Part shown: positions 45,844 to 57,847 of the stretch, piece after piece | How the letters are laid out: each line of letters begins with the position of its first letter | Position numbering within the stretch: the stretch's first letter is position 1 | Assembly (NCBI GenBank): GCA_021234155.1 | Contig: JAJEKV010000016.1 | Span: 742,001-806,000 of the forward strand | Direction of reading: 5' to 3' | DNA: 64,000 nucleotides | DNA from: Isoetes taiwanensis | Lineage: Eukaryota > Streptophyta > Lycopodiopsida > Isoetales > Isoetaceae | The notes under the pieces: model-generated | What the model was told of the DNA's origin: nothing | Seen by the model: the letters and a program-made list of their open reading frames with translations, nothing else | Databases searched by the model: none | Program-made: the position numbers and the translations under genes

Positions 45844-47634
45844 CTGAACATATATAATCGAGTCTCGTATTTTTTTTTTTTTTTTTGTTCTCTCCTCAAT
45901 TTTTTCTCCGCCGCAATCTATATCATTGTTGAGAAGCCACGTTTTGGTTGAGATAATCGAGGAGATCTCCACCGTATATGCTGGCAGTGCCATAGCCATA
46001 CAGCTCGTGCTTTTCCTCTGTTTTTGCACTGAAATCCCCTGTTTTTGGTGCGAGATGCTCTGTTTTCCCCCAAAAATACTATGTTTTCCACCAAAAATAC
46101 TATGTTTTCCCCTTTGATCGCCGGAGTTGAATCTACCTTCCGTCCTTTTTTCATGGCCTCTTTTAGAACCACATACAGCATCATATTCTGCAGCAAATCG
46201 CCGTTTTGCAGCGAAGAAAGAAAAAGCAGGGGTTCTTTGTATCCTTTTCGATCCTCTGCATGCACCGATGCACAAAGAATCCTCTATTTTCACTTAGGAA
46301 GCATCGACCGGGTGGGCGTGGATTTTCTTGAGGGCATCTTTTCTCAATCTTTTGCTCTTCAATTACTTCTCCGGTAGAAGAATGTCTCATCGGTGCTATT
46401 CTCAAATAGCTCGCCAAATTTCGTGTAGGTTGGGCAATGTCGCCGCCATAAGGGTTCCATGAGGACTCCAGGGTTTGTTGCTTGTTGCTTCAAGCACCTG
46501 TATCAAGCTAAGTTCTAAGTTGAAGATCTTTCTTTAGAATAATGAGCACTTACCTTACGCTCTATTTCGGGGACTTTCAACACCACTTTATTTACTTCTC
46601 GCTTCCTGCAACAACCAGATCAATTTATTTGCCCTGCCATTCATGTCGGATTGGATCATATCCAAGAAATACTTCGACTTACAATTCTCGGACTGTCTGT
46701 CCCAGAGATTTCTTAAGGTTTATATCCATTTTCCTTCAAATATGTACTCAAATGTCTCATATATTTTGTGTATTATGCACGATTTGCCCGAGATCGTGTG
46801 TTCTGAACTATAACCAAGTCGCCAAAGAGCACAGATCTTGAAACGGGACCAAAAGCACTCCAATCCAAATCTGATTGATAACCCAAGTTCTTATACAAAA
46901 GATTCATCCCTGCGGAAAGCAGACATAATAATGAGCTATACCTGCATCGATGTCGAAGCTAGAAGGCTGAATCAAGTCCAAAAAAATCTATGCAATCGGC
47001 CGAAAATGAACCGTGTCAGAATGGAAAATACAGAATGTAGGAGCTACAACTGCTCGGGCAGGCCGTCCAATGCCCATATGAGAAGAAATTGCATGCGGGA
47101 CTGGAGAGTAAAAGTAAAAGGAACCCAAAAGCAAATATTCTGTAATGGCAAGCAAAAGAAAACCTGTGCAAGCAGAGAGTTGCCAAAACAGGGACAGAAA
47201 CCGGCGTCAATTTTGCAAGAACGGGCAAGGAGAAGATGTATAGTCAATTTTGCATCGAAATTGAAACTGGAAATATCGTATAAAAAGAACCACGTTTAAG
47301 TTGCTATAGTATTAGGCAATAATTATTAGGCGATAATTGATAATTGCAAGATTACTCTCATATCACACAAAATTTTTGAAGAGAATCGCACAATTTGTAT
47401 TCATCTATTGCTCGAACAAACATAATTCCAACAAGTAGATGGGTCGTTAAAGAGAAACAAACATAATTCAAACAAGTAAATGGGTCGTTAAAAAGAAATT
47501 TTTGCAGTGGCCAGTTACTGAAGAGAATCACACAATTTGTATTCATCTAGGGCTCGAACAGACATAATTCGAACAAGTAAATGGGTTAAAGAGAAATGTT
47601 CGCGGCGGCCTTGGCCGCCGCGATAAATTTCTTG
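45844..47634. other. F interior, no recognisable gene
   Basis: A T18 run near 45869 precedes a leader-like stretch. 46060-46105 repeats CCAAAAATACTATGTTTTCC twice. 47370-47600 holds repeated phrases (CACAATTTGTATTCATCTA and AACAAGTAAATGGGT). Open frames at 45766-46293 (minus) and 46838-47299 (plus) are long enough to notice but show no motif. Confidence 0.45.
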
Positions 47635-47741
47635 TACACTTAAATGTGCGGCCAAGATCCAACCTCTCGGATTCGACGGCCTAGATGAAGACCAGCGACT
47701 CATGTGTCCCACACATGAAAGTGTCTTTATATATATAATGA
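47635..47741. repeat. 107-bp direct repeat, left copy
   Basis: TACACTTAAATGTGCGGCCA to TATATATAATGA, repeated at 49085-49191 with no difference seen. The two copies flank the second copy of the 1345-bp duplication. Confidence 0.95.
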
Positions 47742-49085
47742 AGATTTCCCTAGATTCTCAAGTAATCCATGAAGATTCCTCAGATTCCTGTAGATCCTCT
47801 TGAGATTTCCATAGTCCGAAGATTCTCTTGAGATTCCCCGAAATTTTCAAAGACTAACCTAAGATTTCTATAGATTCCTCAAGAATCTATCTAGATTCTC
47901 TTAGCTTCCCTTACATCTTATGAGGACACCCCTAGATTCTCAAAGATTCTCTCAAGAATCCCATAGATCCCCCAAGATTCTATGTTGATTCTCCTAGATT
48001 CTCTAAGATCCTATGAAGGTTCCCCTAGATTCTCAAAGATCCTTTTGAGATTCCACTAGATTCCCTAAGGCTATATTCAGATTCCTCTAGATTCCATGAA
48101 GATTCCTCAAATTATAAGAAGATTCCTTTAGATTCTCTAAGATTCCCTAGATTCTCAAAAATTTTATGAAGATTCCTCTAGATTCTCCCAAGATTCCCAT
48201 AGATTCCCCAAGATTCTATGTAGATTCTCCTAAACTCTCTAATCCTATGAAGATTCCCCTAGATTCTCTAAGATTCCATCAAGATTCCCCTAGATTCTCA
48301 AACATTTATGAAGATTCCACTGGATTCCTCTAGGTTCACAAAGATTCTCTTGCGATTCCTATAGATACCTAAAGATTCTAATAAGATTCCAATAGATCCT
48401 CAAAGATCCCAGGAAGATTCCCCTAGATTCTCTTAGTGTATCATAGATTTCGTTAAGATTTATGAAAGTTCCATTGGATTCCACTAGATTCACAAAGATT
48501 CTCTTGTGATTCCCATAGATTCTTTAAGATTATATTGAGATTCCTCTAGATTCTCGAAAATCCCAAGAAGATTCCCCTAGATTCTCTTAACATACCATAG
48601 ATTCCATTAAGATTCTAAGATAAGAATATTCTTAGGATCCGATCAAGTTGGCTCCAACTATGACGGAATGGTGCCAAAGCACTACTCATTGGAAAGCTCT
48701 CGACGAGAGGAATCCAAAGGCGTGGGCCCCACCTTAATCCGACCCCTCTAGTGCAAGCTACGGGCGTTTGAATGCGATTAAGAAAAAGGAAGCTTCCTAG
48801 AAAGTCCATCTAATAAATGCTTTGCCACCTCATTACATTTTTATTAATGAGGATGCCACCTCACCTCATTTAAAAGAAAAAATATAATTTAATATAAAAA
48901 CTTAATGGCTAGGATTTATCCTAACCTTTTGATCTAACGGCTAAGATCTGCTACACCAAATCACCTTTAAGGAACCTTCCTTGCACCTTCCCTACAAAAA
49001 TCAAAGGCTATTATTTCGCCTTCCCCTCTGATCCAACGGTTTGAAGATGGGGGGCATGCCCCCATGGATGCCCATACATGCCTAT
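47741..49085. repeat. 1345-bp segmental duplication, copy 2
   Basis: Second copy of 44499-45843, placed between two 107-bp direct repeats. See the finding on its origin. Confidence 0.95.
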
Positions 49086-49191
49086 ACACTTAAATGTGCG
49101 GCCAAGATCCAACCTCTCGGATTCGACGGCCTAGATGAAGACCAGCGACTCATGTGTCCCACACATGAAAGTGTCTTTATATATATAATGA

Positions 49192-50374
49192 TATACATAA
49201 AATATGTAGTCCAGGAGTATAAGTTTATATCGTGCAAAATCTTGTGGGGTCTTTCTTGCTCCCAAAGGTTTTTGCAACTTAATACTGTTGAAATAACACA
49301 CTTAAGGGATAATTTTATGCAGTTTTCTTAGTTTTTTAGTTCAAAAAGTTCTAAAATAGTTCTAAATTCTCTGACCTTGTAATGCAATGTTAGAGCATAA
49401 ATTAGTCGAATCCCGTTGTTATTTTTACTTTTTTTTCTCTACACACATGCTAACTTCACTTTAGGCAGCTCAAAAACTGCTACTAAAGGCAAAGGACCCC
49501 AAAATGTTATGGAGACACATGTGTTCAACGAGAAGGAAACTACGTAGTTTGTCCATAGGGGTGCGAGGAGTAGCAACCCCAAAAAAGTTTACCTATTTCT
49601 TTGCAAACTGACAAAAAAAAGCAAGATAGACAAATACTTCTCTCGTGGAGAAATGTGCAAATGGCATGCCCAATCGCTACGGATGATGGAATTGTCTTTG
49701 AAGACTCTCAATATTGACAAGGAGCTTGACTATCTTCTCAACATCACTATATTGTGGATTGGTATTGTGCAAGCCCAAAGACATGATAAATACATCTCCG
49801 AGAACAACAAAAAAGGCCATGTAATCACAGAGCTTCACTACTTCAACTTCTGTTTCCTCGGTATAAATTTATACGGCATCGTCAGTTGGAACTTCAACTA
49901 ACTGCATGATTTCATGGATGTATTACCATTTGTAATACCATATGATGCAAAAACAATAATTTTTCATTCAAGCAGTTTGTTCAACTGTCTCCCAATGTCT
50001 TTTAAGGTCAATTAGGATGTTTAGCCAAAATGGTTGTGAAATAACAAATTTTTTGTCTTCTATAACAGCCAATATAAATGTTCTAAGGGATAAGATACAA
50101 AAGCGTCTAATTTTATCATATGAGTTTGCCCCATAATAAATCTTTGGCTTTCGTAGTGGTCCTTTTCCCCTCTAAAATGAGATATTTTTCTTTGTTGTTC
50201 TTCTCCTTAATGTTAAGTCTTCATAAAATGTCTGTTTTCATAAGCAGTTTTATAAATCTTTAGACACAAGATAGTAAAAGAGTCCTTTTTAGGGGTATTT
50301 TAGAATTTTGTAAATTTTTAGAAGGAATCTTTCAAACGCACTTCTTAAATAAGTGCGTTTCATTTTAAACCTTG
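49192..50374. other. right end of element F, no gene
   Basis: Contains one CGGTATAAATTTATAC palindrome (49860-49875) and the terminal hairpin words AAGTGCGTTT/AAACGCACTT next to the right end. No coding sequence is supported. Confidence 0.5.
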
Positions 50375-50566
50375 TTAACTAAACTAAGTGCTAAGGAATT
50401 GATTGACAAAGGGGCCTCCAGCCGGACCATTTCAACAACTGGTTGGGCCAAATAAAGGGATTGAAGGGTTGAGAGTAATGTACAAGAAGTATTCAACAAC
50501 TGATTAGAATAGGAGCAGCAAAGACAACAGTAAAACAGCAAGGCAGAAGAAGTGATCACGAGCGAA

Positions 50567-50584
50567 CCCGGCATAACGGCGCCA
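50567..50584 (-). other. primer-binding site of the LTR element
   Basis: On the minus strand, one base after the 5' LTR, TGGCGCCGTTATGCCGGG. TGGCGCCGTTGCCGGGG is a familiar primer site of plant Gypsy-type elements, so this is the same site with small changes. Confidence 0.85.
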
Positions 50585-50585
50585 G

Positions 50586-50941
50586 TGTTAGTTTGAGTTC
50601 TTGGCATGCACCCTGCAGCAGCAGTTTATGACTGCTGGATGCCACAAAGCTGCCATGTTCATGATCACAAAACAAGAACAAGACAAAGAAATATGTACAA
50701 AGAATGAAGGGAACGTGGCCAAGTGAGGCTCTCCAAATTTGAGATAAAACCTGAGTACAAATGAAGAGGCTCCGGTCTAATATAGTGTAGACCGCCAATC
50801 TGAGCCGTACATCTAACTAAATCTAATCCCTACACTTATGTTAACCTAATCATGCCAAGTGTCAGTCTGCCACCACTGACACCTAACATGTGCATGCACC
50901 TAACATGTGCATGCACAATGTTAACCACTAGGTGGTTAACA
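50586..50941 (-). repeat. 5' LTR (356 bp)
   Basis: Same length as the left LTR and about 99% identical. Followed on the plus side by the target duplication CCGCC (50942-50946). Confidence 0.95.
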
Positions 50942-50946
50942 CCGCC

Positions 50947-52166
50947 CCCGGGAGGATGGGGGCTTGGCCATTCTGGATTTAGCGCTGCATAGTAAGGTGT
51001 TGGTCTCCAAGTTTGTTTGGAGCATTGCAGGATGGAGCATCTTCTCCTGGTGTGGCGCTGTTGTTGCAGTCTCTTCGCCATTGTGTGGCGTTTGGGAAGC
51101 CGTCTGTGCATGTGGAGTTGCCCTGGCCACTGTTGTATGGTCTCCGGCCTTTCCCACATGCATTCCCTGTTCTCACAGGAGTGTTGCGGGCTTGGGATCA
51201 TGTGCGTGTGCTCTTCCAGCTAGATTATGCCTCAGTTTATCACCACTCTTCTCCTTTCTTGTGGGTTCCTTTACCCCCCAAGCAAGACTTGCCCTTGGTC
51301 GCCTTTGCATGCATGCAACGAGCAGGCCCGTTGGAGGCGAAGCTGCCGCTGTGCTCACCTTGGAGGATTGGTATTGGGGTGGTCGGCCCTAGCTTCGTGG
51401 GAGTTCTTTCGAGCTCGCTTTTGCACGAGGGGCGTGGCCAGGGCTATTTGGGAGCACGTGGCGGGGAGTATTCCTACACATACCTATAGTCCCTCGGGAT
51501 GATGTGGTGGTGCAGGGGTTTGGAAGTTCATCCGGATGTTGTATCTTCTTGCTTTGTGCGGTCTTCTTACCGGTGTTGGCTATTCATAACACACCGCCCC
51601 TTCGTGCAAGTGGTCTCTCGTAGCTTCCCAGGGTTCTCGATGGCGCTCGGTTTGGACGTGGACATGGAGCTCACTTCCCCCACCGAAGGTTAGGGTGCTT
51701 CTGTGGCAGGTGGTGCACCGTTGTATCAGGGTGAATGCCCTTGTGAGTCGGTTTAGGCCGGGTGTGAGCCCTCTCTGCCCTTGTTGTGGCCTTCATCGAG
51801 AGGTGTGGAGCATTATCCGGTTTTATGCCCTCACTTGCGGGCTTTGGGATTGGGTTAGGGCTCTGTTTTGGTGAGATTGACTAGCCGCCAGATTCTTCGC
51901 TTCATGTGTATCCTGGTGCTTGGCCGCTCTTGCGGCAGCAAGCCTTGCATTTGTGCGTGGCTTGGTTGGTGTGGCTGATTTGGAAGCGGCGGCGGTTGTG
52001 GATCTTTCAGGGGATTCAGCAGCCTGCAGCCTCTCTGATTCCTCGACTCAGGTACAAGCTATTTCAAACCTTTCTGGTGTTCCCGGGAGTAGTAGAGCGA
52101 AAGTTTGCCATTTGGCGGGACTTCTTGGGTGTTGTAGATGGTGATGGTCGGTTTGTACAGCAGTAG
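50947..52166 (+). pseudogene. GC-rich LINE, right part
   Basis: Continues the frame interrupted at 24476: PREDGGLAILDLALHSKVLV, SKFVW, then a decayed region and a C-terminal end near 51906-52166, LHLCVAWLVWLIWKRRR and VVERKFAIWRDFLG, typical of plant LINE ends. Several stops and frame changes. GC content is well above its surroundings, which marks a different LINE family from the one at 33855. Confidence 0.75.
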
Positions 52167-52264
52167 AGTTGCAGTTTTTCTGTGAGTTTGTTGTGGAGTG
52201 TCGAGGTATCGCTGTCTCTTTGGGGCAGTTCTCCTTCCTCCTCACTTGCTTTGTAACATACACA

Positions 52265-53560
52265 AGGCAAAGTTGTGCACTTGTTAAGGTGGATTTTAGA
52301 AAGGCCTATGACTCCCTTAGGTGGGATCTGCGAGAGCCATAGGGAATTCAATAAATAGTTATTAACATTTCAATGGGAATGAATAAGCTTGCCTGTGCAT
52401 CAGTCTTGGTAAATGGAGAGCCTTCTAGTCTTTTTTATCTCAAGAAGGGTATTAGGCAAGGCTGCCCGTTATGGCCAACCTTCTCACAAGGATGATTAAC
52501 CTCAAAGTTCTGGAAGGTGGCATCAGTGGCCTGATTCTACTGGGTCATGCAGAAAAACTGATGACACCTTTATGTTCCTCAGGTATGATGATAATAGCTT
52601 TCAGTCCTTTCGTGAGATATTGATTGATTTTGAGGTTATATCCGGTATTGGGTTAAATGCCAACAAGTATACCATTCTATGGGCTTTAGAGATATTGACC
52701 CTCGTGCTAAGGGATTGGGCTCCCCCAGTCGTTGCTGCAAGGGAAACAGTTAAGCTCTTGGTTTGCCCCTTTCTGTTTCCGATAGTGTGAAGGGTCTTTG
52801 GGCTCCTATTTAAAACAAACTTAGAAAGAAGGTTGGATTATGCTCTTTTAAAGGCTTATCTGTATCAGGAAGAGTAACAGTTGCTAATGCTGTTCTGGCC
52901 AGCTATCATATATATTCCTCGTCAGTGTTGGTAGCCCAGAAAGAATATATAATCAAATACAGGTCATCATCAGAAAGTTCATATGGAGAGGTATGACTAA
53001 CGTTGCGATGGTCCGAGCTATGTAGAGATAAAAAGGATGGAGGAATAGGATGTAACGATCTTTTCACGCAGGCTCAAGCTCTAGCGGCCAGATTTATCTG
53101 GCAAGTTTTACAAGGGGATACATCGCCTGCTTTGGCATTTGTCAAATACTGGTTTGATTTGTGCAAGATTCAGGGCAGACCATCTCTCCCTAGGAATGGA
53201 TTAGGAGCCTTTTTTCCTAACTTTAAGGTTGCCCCTGGCACTTCCCTAGTCATGAGGCAAATTCTTTATGATTGGAGGGAGGTGCAAACAGTATGCTTCC
53301 CCATGGCTATATTTAAAGAGGTTGGGAAGACCAGTATATTTTGAAATATTCAAATATGAGAAGAGAATCGTCATCCTTTGGCATTAGTTCATCCTCGTAT
53401 CTTTAAGAAATGGAGAGACCATGGGATCTTAAAATTGCAGCATCTTTGGGAAAATGGTAGGTGGATCTCGTGGATGGAATTTAGACCTAAAGTGCAAAGG
53501 GCAGGAGAAGGAGATAGAAAGATACTACGAAAAATTCTGGATAATGTTAAGTTCCTCTGA
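52265..53560 (+). pseudogene. decayed LINE reverse-transcriptase fragment
   Basis: Broken frames give LVKVDFRKAYDSLRWDL (motif A), GIRQGCPL, MFLRYDDNSFQSFREIL, ISGIGLNANKYTILWAL, GRVTVANAVLASYHIYSSSV and KDGGIGCNDLFTQAQALAAR. The order is that of an L1-like reverse transcriptase and connecting region. At least four frame changes. It abuts duplication copy 2. Confidence 0.75.
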
Positions 53561-53886
53561 GGAAAATAGCCTTGTGCCGGTAACGAGACATATATTGTAG
53601 TAAGCATCTATCGAGCAGAGGCTAGGCTTCAATTGAATGGATCAGTGGCTAGGCTTCTCCTAGCAAACTCCTGGAAAACCTTATGCTCTAGGAGAATACA
53701 ATTCAGTCCTGGACAAAATCCTTCTTGCCCCTGAAAATTCTTGACTTATTTCTGATTTAGATGCTGCTATTGATTCCGATTATACTTCATACCATAAGTT
53801 AAATATCATCGTGATTTTCTGCATCATCTCATCAGAGACTAGAGGTTTTTATTAACACAGCCGACAAGCAAAAAAAAAAGTTTGAT

Positions 53887-54279
53887 TTGCACCGGATTAT
53901 TTCAGGAATCATCTGCCCAGAAGCAAATTTCCTTGATGAGGACTGGATGAAGATGTCTGCCATAAGCAAAACAGCCATCAAAGGGCTCTTCTTCTTCCCA
54001 AATGCCTCTGTCCAGAACGTTAAGAACGTTAAGGCTGACAGCGTTCAAACTCACTTGCAACACACATTAGGGACATGTAACCTCAATATTTCATCATATT
54101 TGCGGCAAGCTAATTCCAATCGCGAAAAGCTATCGGTGTTAATTTTTCAGATTCCATTTGATAACGAAGCGGCAGAAGAAAAGCTGGTCACCCGCGCAGT
54201 GGATTTTATTTCGCAGGTGAGTTTGTCTTATATCAATATTATTTGTCTGGCTTCACCTAGAAAAGATGTTGACAATTAA
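53887..54279 (+). pseudogene. exon-like coding block, unknown gene (copy 2)
   Basis: One residue differs from 18149-18541 over the 130-residue frame, and the splice acceptor and donor are kept. The near-identity reflects a recent duplication, not necessarily selection. Confidence 0.5.
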
Positions 54280-55119
54280 ACTGTGGTTTGAGAGATGTTG
54301 GTTTGATGACATGCTAGATCCGGATTTTTTGATGTCCATTGCGACTTTCCTTGCCACATGTATTTCTCACTTGATTGTTAAAGGTTCTACAATTTGCTGA
54401 AGTATCTGCCGATGAGGAGATTTCAAAGCATATCGTAGTTCAGAGTGGCATTTTTTACTCATTGTTTTCTTTGAAATTATTGAATAGTTGGGTGGGACCT
54501 ACATCAGATGTTTCCTAAGTTGAATGTTAAAGGCTTAGAAATTGAATGTAAGGAAGAAGAAAGTAGAAGCTCAGTTAGAGCAAGTTAATGATCAAGCAAA
54601 AATGAATTCTAGTCATCCTCATGTACCGTTCATTCGACGGAATTAATGGTGAAGACGGATAATGGTCTAGGTTGCGTGCCTGCTGTTGATCTGCTATCAG
54701 ATTCAATGTATGTATATTTTACAATTATAGGTAAGTATGTGGTAAGCAATAATAATAATAGAGGGAGAAAGGAGGAAATACTGAAGATTGTACATCTCAT
54801 ACGAGTTGTCATTCTGCTCAATTGACCAATAATTTATTGGCTGGGCCGAACCAACAAGTAGGGATGAAGTTTGACAATAAACGTAATACCAGATGGAGTC
54901 CGCAGCATATAAAAAAACCATGTGAAGGTTTAGGCAACAGAGTGTAAGATTTCCTTGAATTCCCTTGCACAATAGTTGTGGATGAGAATATATGTGATGT
55001 TATGAAGCTTGATGATATTGAAAATATCAACAATAAACATGAGATGGTCGAAACCGGTGTTGACTTTGAGGAGGGATGTAATGATCAAGAGGAAAAAACT
55101 TCATGCAGATGGAGCATAG

Positions 55120-56200
55120 AGTCGTCAGTTGGAATATAGAAGGAATAAAATCCTTTGAAGCTAAGAGTAGTAGACTAACATCAGCGGTTACAAGATTTTC
55201 TCCTGTTATTTTGCTACATATTCTAAATGAGGTGCACCCTGGACTATCACAGTCGTCGGATTCGTCGATCCTATGACCCAGATCGTGTGTTGGAGCCTGT
55301 GAGCACCTCTCGTTTCGCTTATAGTCATTTATGATTGGAGGCGCCTATGATTTTGAAATATCAAAATACGTTTTTGCCTAAGGTTTTGAGGGAATATCGA
55401 ACCTCTATACGAGTTTGCCTAATATGAAATACAAGGGCTCGAACCTCTACCAAAAATAACTCAATGTTCTAATAAGACTACTTTAACCAATATACCCAGT
55501 AAGCTAATGTGATTATTTTTTACCTTGAATCTATGTTTTTTTTATAACCACCATTCAATCGTTTTAGGGATATATAGTCTATGGTTTCAGGAATTGTTAT
55601 TTTTTACATCCATATCAAATCCCCCTAGAACCCCCTGTTATTTTGCTACATATTCCAGATATAATTTATTTGCAAGACATAAATGTAAGAGTGAAGAAGT
55701 AGGGGAATTGCTTAGGATTTTGGGTCCATCATTTGCTGTTGTGGCCTCTACATTTAGCAGATCAAGTGCATGTGGTTTAATTGCATGGAAGAGTCACATA
55801 AAGGTCTCAGTCTCATATATGCTGATTGTTTTGGTTGATGCAATATAATTACTTGGAAGGATGGGATAGAGACTTGGGGCATTGTTAATGTTTATGCCAT
55901 AATGTCCCCAGGGAAAGAGGAGCTTTATGGGCTAAGATCATAAATTTGATGAAGAAAGTGGGTAATCACATAGCATAGATGGTGATAATGAATTTCAATA
56001 TGATGGACTGCTGATGACAGAATTGGTAGCTGCATTGATTCTATCAATGGATTTGAAAAGAACAGTGGGTCAAATTGTCATCGGATGTGAACTTGGTAGA
56101 AATGCAGGGGGGTGGTGGTTACACATCGTGTAATGGATGAATTGGAGAGGGAAGGGCGTATGCCTGATATGATAGATGTTATGTGAATGATGTGGCATTG
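55120..56200 (+). pseudogene. LINE endonuclease relic (copy 2)
   Basis: The same broken LINE endonuclease frames as at 19640-20370, interrupted by repeat R (55203-55655). CKSEEVGELLRILGPSF is intact, followed by the DFNM word near 55990. Confidence 0.65.
55203..55655 (+). mobile_element. 453-bp insertion carrying repeat R
   Basis: Present in copy 2 and absent at the matching point of copy 1 (near 19757). It begins and ends with the 21-bp word starting CTGTTATTTTGCTACATATT (55203 and 55635). Its body equals 22614-23008 in reverse. The 21-bp direct repeat may be a target duplication or an internal repeat; the class is unclear. Confidence 0.75.
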
Positions 56201-56234
56201 CACTTGAATTTTCCTTTGCATCATCACATTGTAT

Positions 56235-56310
56235 CGAACACGATTGCAAATTAAACGGGAGTGTTGCATCACTCCCGTTTCAAAGATTCCCTTAAAAAAA
56301 ACACCAGGAT
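56235..56310. repeat. probable left end of element X: terminal hairpin
   Basis: Starts exactly where duplication homology ends. AAACGGGAGTG and CACTCCCGTTT form an 11-bp stem around TTGCAT, followed by CAAAGATTCCCTT. Element F has the same plan at its ends (AAACGCACTT, hairpin, GAAAGATTCC), so X may be a related element. Its right end is not found in the window. Confidence 0.45.
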
Positions 56311-56660
56311 TTAAAAAATGATCATTTTCAAAAGAAGTTGGGGATTTCAAGTGAAACAAAATATTTTATCGTGCATTTTGGGCTCTTTTGAAGTGATGAT
56401 CTTGCATTTGTAGAAAAGAGCACTTGGAAATGGCAAAATTCCAGACATTAATACACCAGGAATATTACTATGAATTCGAGGACATCAAAAAAAACGTAAA
56501 AATAAAAATATTTTTTTTATTAATTTCTTTCAGTACATCAAATATGGCATTATTTTCTAGCCAGTAGTGAATAATTTAGCAAAAACTAAGTCAGAGGTCT
56601 AAATCGAAGTCCTCAGTGTGTGGTTTGCTCGTCTCAGCTTTGTCTATCTCTTCAGTTTGC
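56311..56660. other. 3' flank of the methyltransferase gene, no gene seen
   Basis: AT-rich, with possible polyadenylation-type words on the minus strand. No feature beyond that. Confidence 0.4.
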
Positions 56661-57159
56661 TCCTTTGTCACTGTTTTATCTTTGCTGTGTCAACAGTCTC
56701 TTCAGGAATAGTAGCTAGAGCTACTTCTTTGAGCTCTGCAAAGGTAGCTTCATCTTCCAGAGAGCTTGTGAAAGGAGGTTGTATCTCAGAGGACGTCATC
56801 TTGGCAAAATCTGATGATGATTTGGCTCCCAACTCCTGATTTTCATCTGGTAGAGTTGGTAGAGCAGACAACCGCAACTTGATAAAGTCTACAGCCTCTT
56901 TATCAATGTCAACAGCAATACAATTACGGCCCTTTTTAAGTGCACATGCTATTGTTGTACCAGAGCCAGAGAAAGCATCTAGGACCCAATCTCCAAACAT
57001 GAAAACATATCCAGAATATGGTTAATTAGCTTCTGTGGCTTCTGGTAATGATTCACAATTTTGCCTTGTGCACTTGGGTCCTGGAGCTTCTGTAATACTG
57101 CTGGGAACTCTAGGACAAACCATCATTCAATTAAATTGGGATTATGTCTGGTCCCAAAT

Positions 57160-57794
57160 CGCGCCGAATAGGCTTATTATAGGCCATTTTAGCTATATAA
57201 CCATGTGTTGAATTTGATGAAACTTGTAAAATACGATGGAATTTAACCTAAAATTTTTATGTTTTGGCAACATAAAAACCTAAAAAATTGCATATTTTAA
57301 ACACAATTATCCGCAACCGCGAAATTTGTAGAGTAAAATAACAAGTATATTTGAATAACTAACTGCAAGCAAGTCCTTATTTTCGAAATGAAAATCGCTT
57401 TGGGCGCGATTTTGTGGACATAAACATACTACATTTATGCGATTCAACTCAAATATTTATACAAACAATAAAATTTATGTCCTACAAAATGGTCAAAAGC
57501 AGACGATTTTACAAACGTGAAGAGTCTTTATAATGCTCCCGATCGCGATTTTATCCTGCCCAAAATACTTAAAATGTCCTACAAAATAGTTAAAAAAAAC
57601 CAGTTTTAGAGAAAAATAATAACAAAAACATCCTACAAAACAGTTAAAAGAACAACTTTTTATGGAAAAAGTAAATACAAAATCGCGCCTGACGCGATTT
57701 AACAAGGACAATCACTCTCAAATGTCCTTAAAAATGTCCAAAAATGACAAAAAATAAGGAATAGGCTAACCTCAAATCGTGCGGTAGCGTTTTT

Positions 57795-57847
<53 letters not shown>

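Larger units (their letters stand above)
26852..50374. mobile_element. giant inserted block with hAT-like ends (element F)
   Basis: The left end reads CAAAGTTTAAAATGAAACGC. The right end is its inverted partner, CAAGGTTTAAAATGAAACGC, with one mismatch, and both continue into CACTTATTT and a GTGCGTTT/AAACGCAC hairpin followed by GAAAGATTCC. Flanking eight bases are ATAACTAA (26844-26851) and TTAACTAA (50375-50382), 7 of 8 identical. CAARG ends and 8-bp duplications point to hAT. Removing the block joins the two halves of a young LTR element, so something inserted here recently. No transposase is seen. Alternative: two related short elements flanking a region, moved together. Confidence 0.6.
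24477..50941 (-). mobile_element. non-autonomous LTR retrotransposon, split by a 23.5-kb insert
   Basis: Two 356-bp LTRs in the same orientation (24477-24832 and 50586-50941) begin TGTTA and end TAACA on either strand. They are flanked by CCGCC (24472-24476, 50942-50946). The element reads on the minus strand: 5' LTR on the right, primer site 50567-50584, polypurine tract 24833-24850 before the 3' LTR. The LTRs differ at about four sites, all transitions, so the copy is young. After removal of the inner block (26852-50374), the internal region is only about 2.2 kb and has no gag or pol, so it depends on another element. The insertion interrupts an open LINE frame. Confidence 0.92.
53703..56234. 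repeat. segmental duplication, copy 2
   Basis: Same content as 17969-20375. It lacks the 248-bp MITE and has a single AGTTTGAC at that point, but contains repeat R (55203-55655). Homology stops at TTGTAT, where element X begins at about 56235. Confidence 0.93.

Noticed and set aside
45766-46293. 175-residue minus-strand frame
   Set aside because: Contains short repeat translations (GGKHSIF twice) and poly-Lys from a T tract; no domain recognised.
51013-51489. 158-residue frame in GC-rich DNA
   Set aside because: Alternate frame of the GC-rich LINE; LINE words occur in the neighbouring frame.
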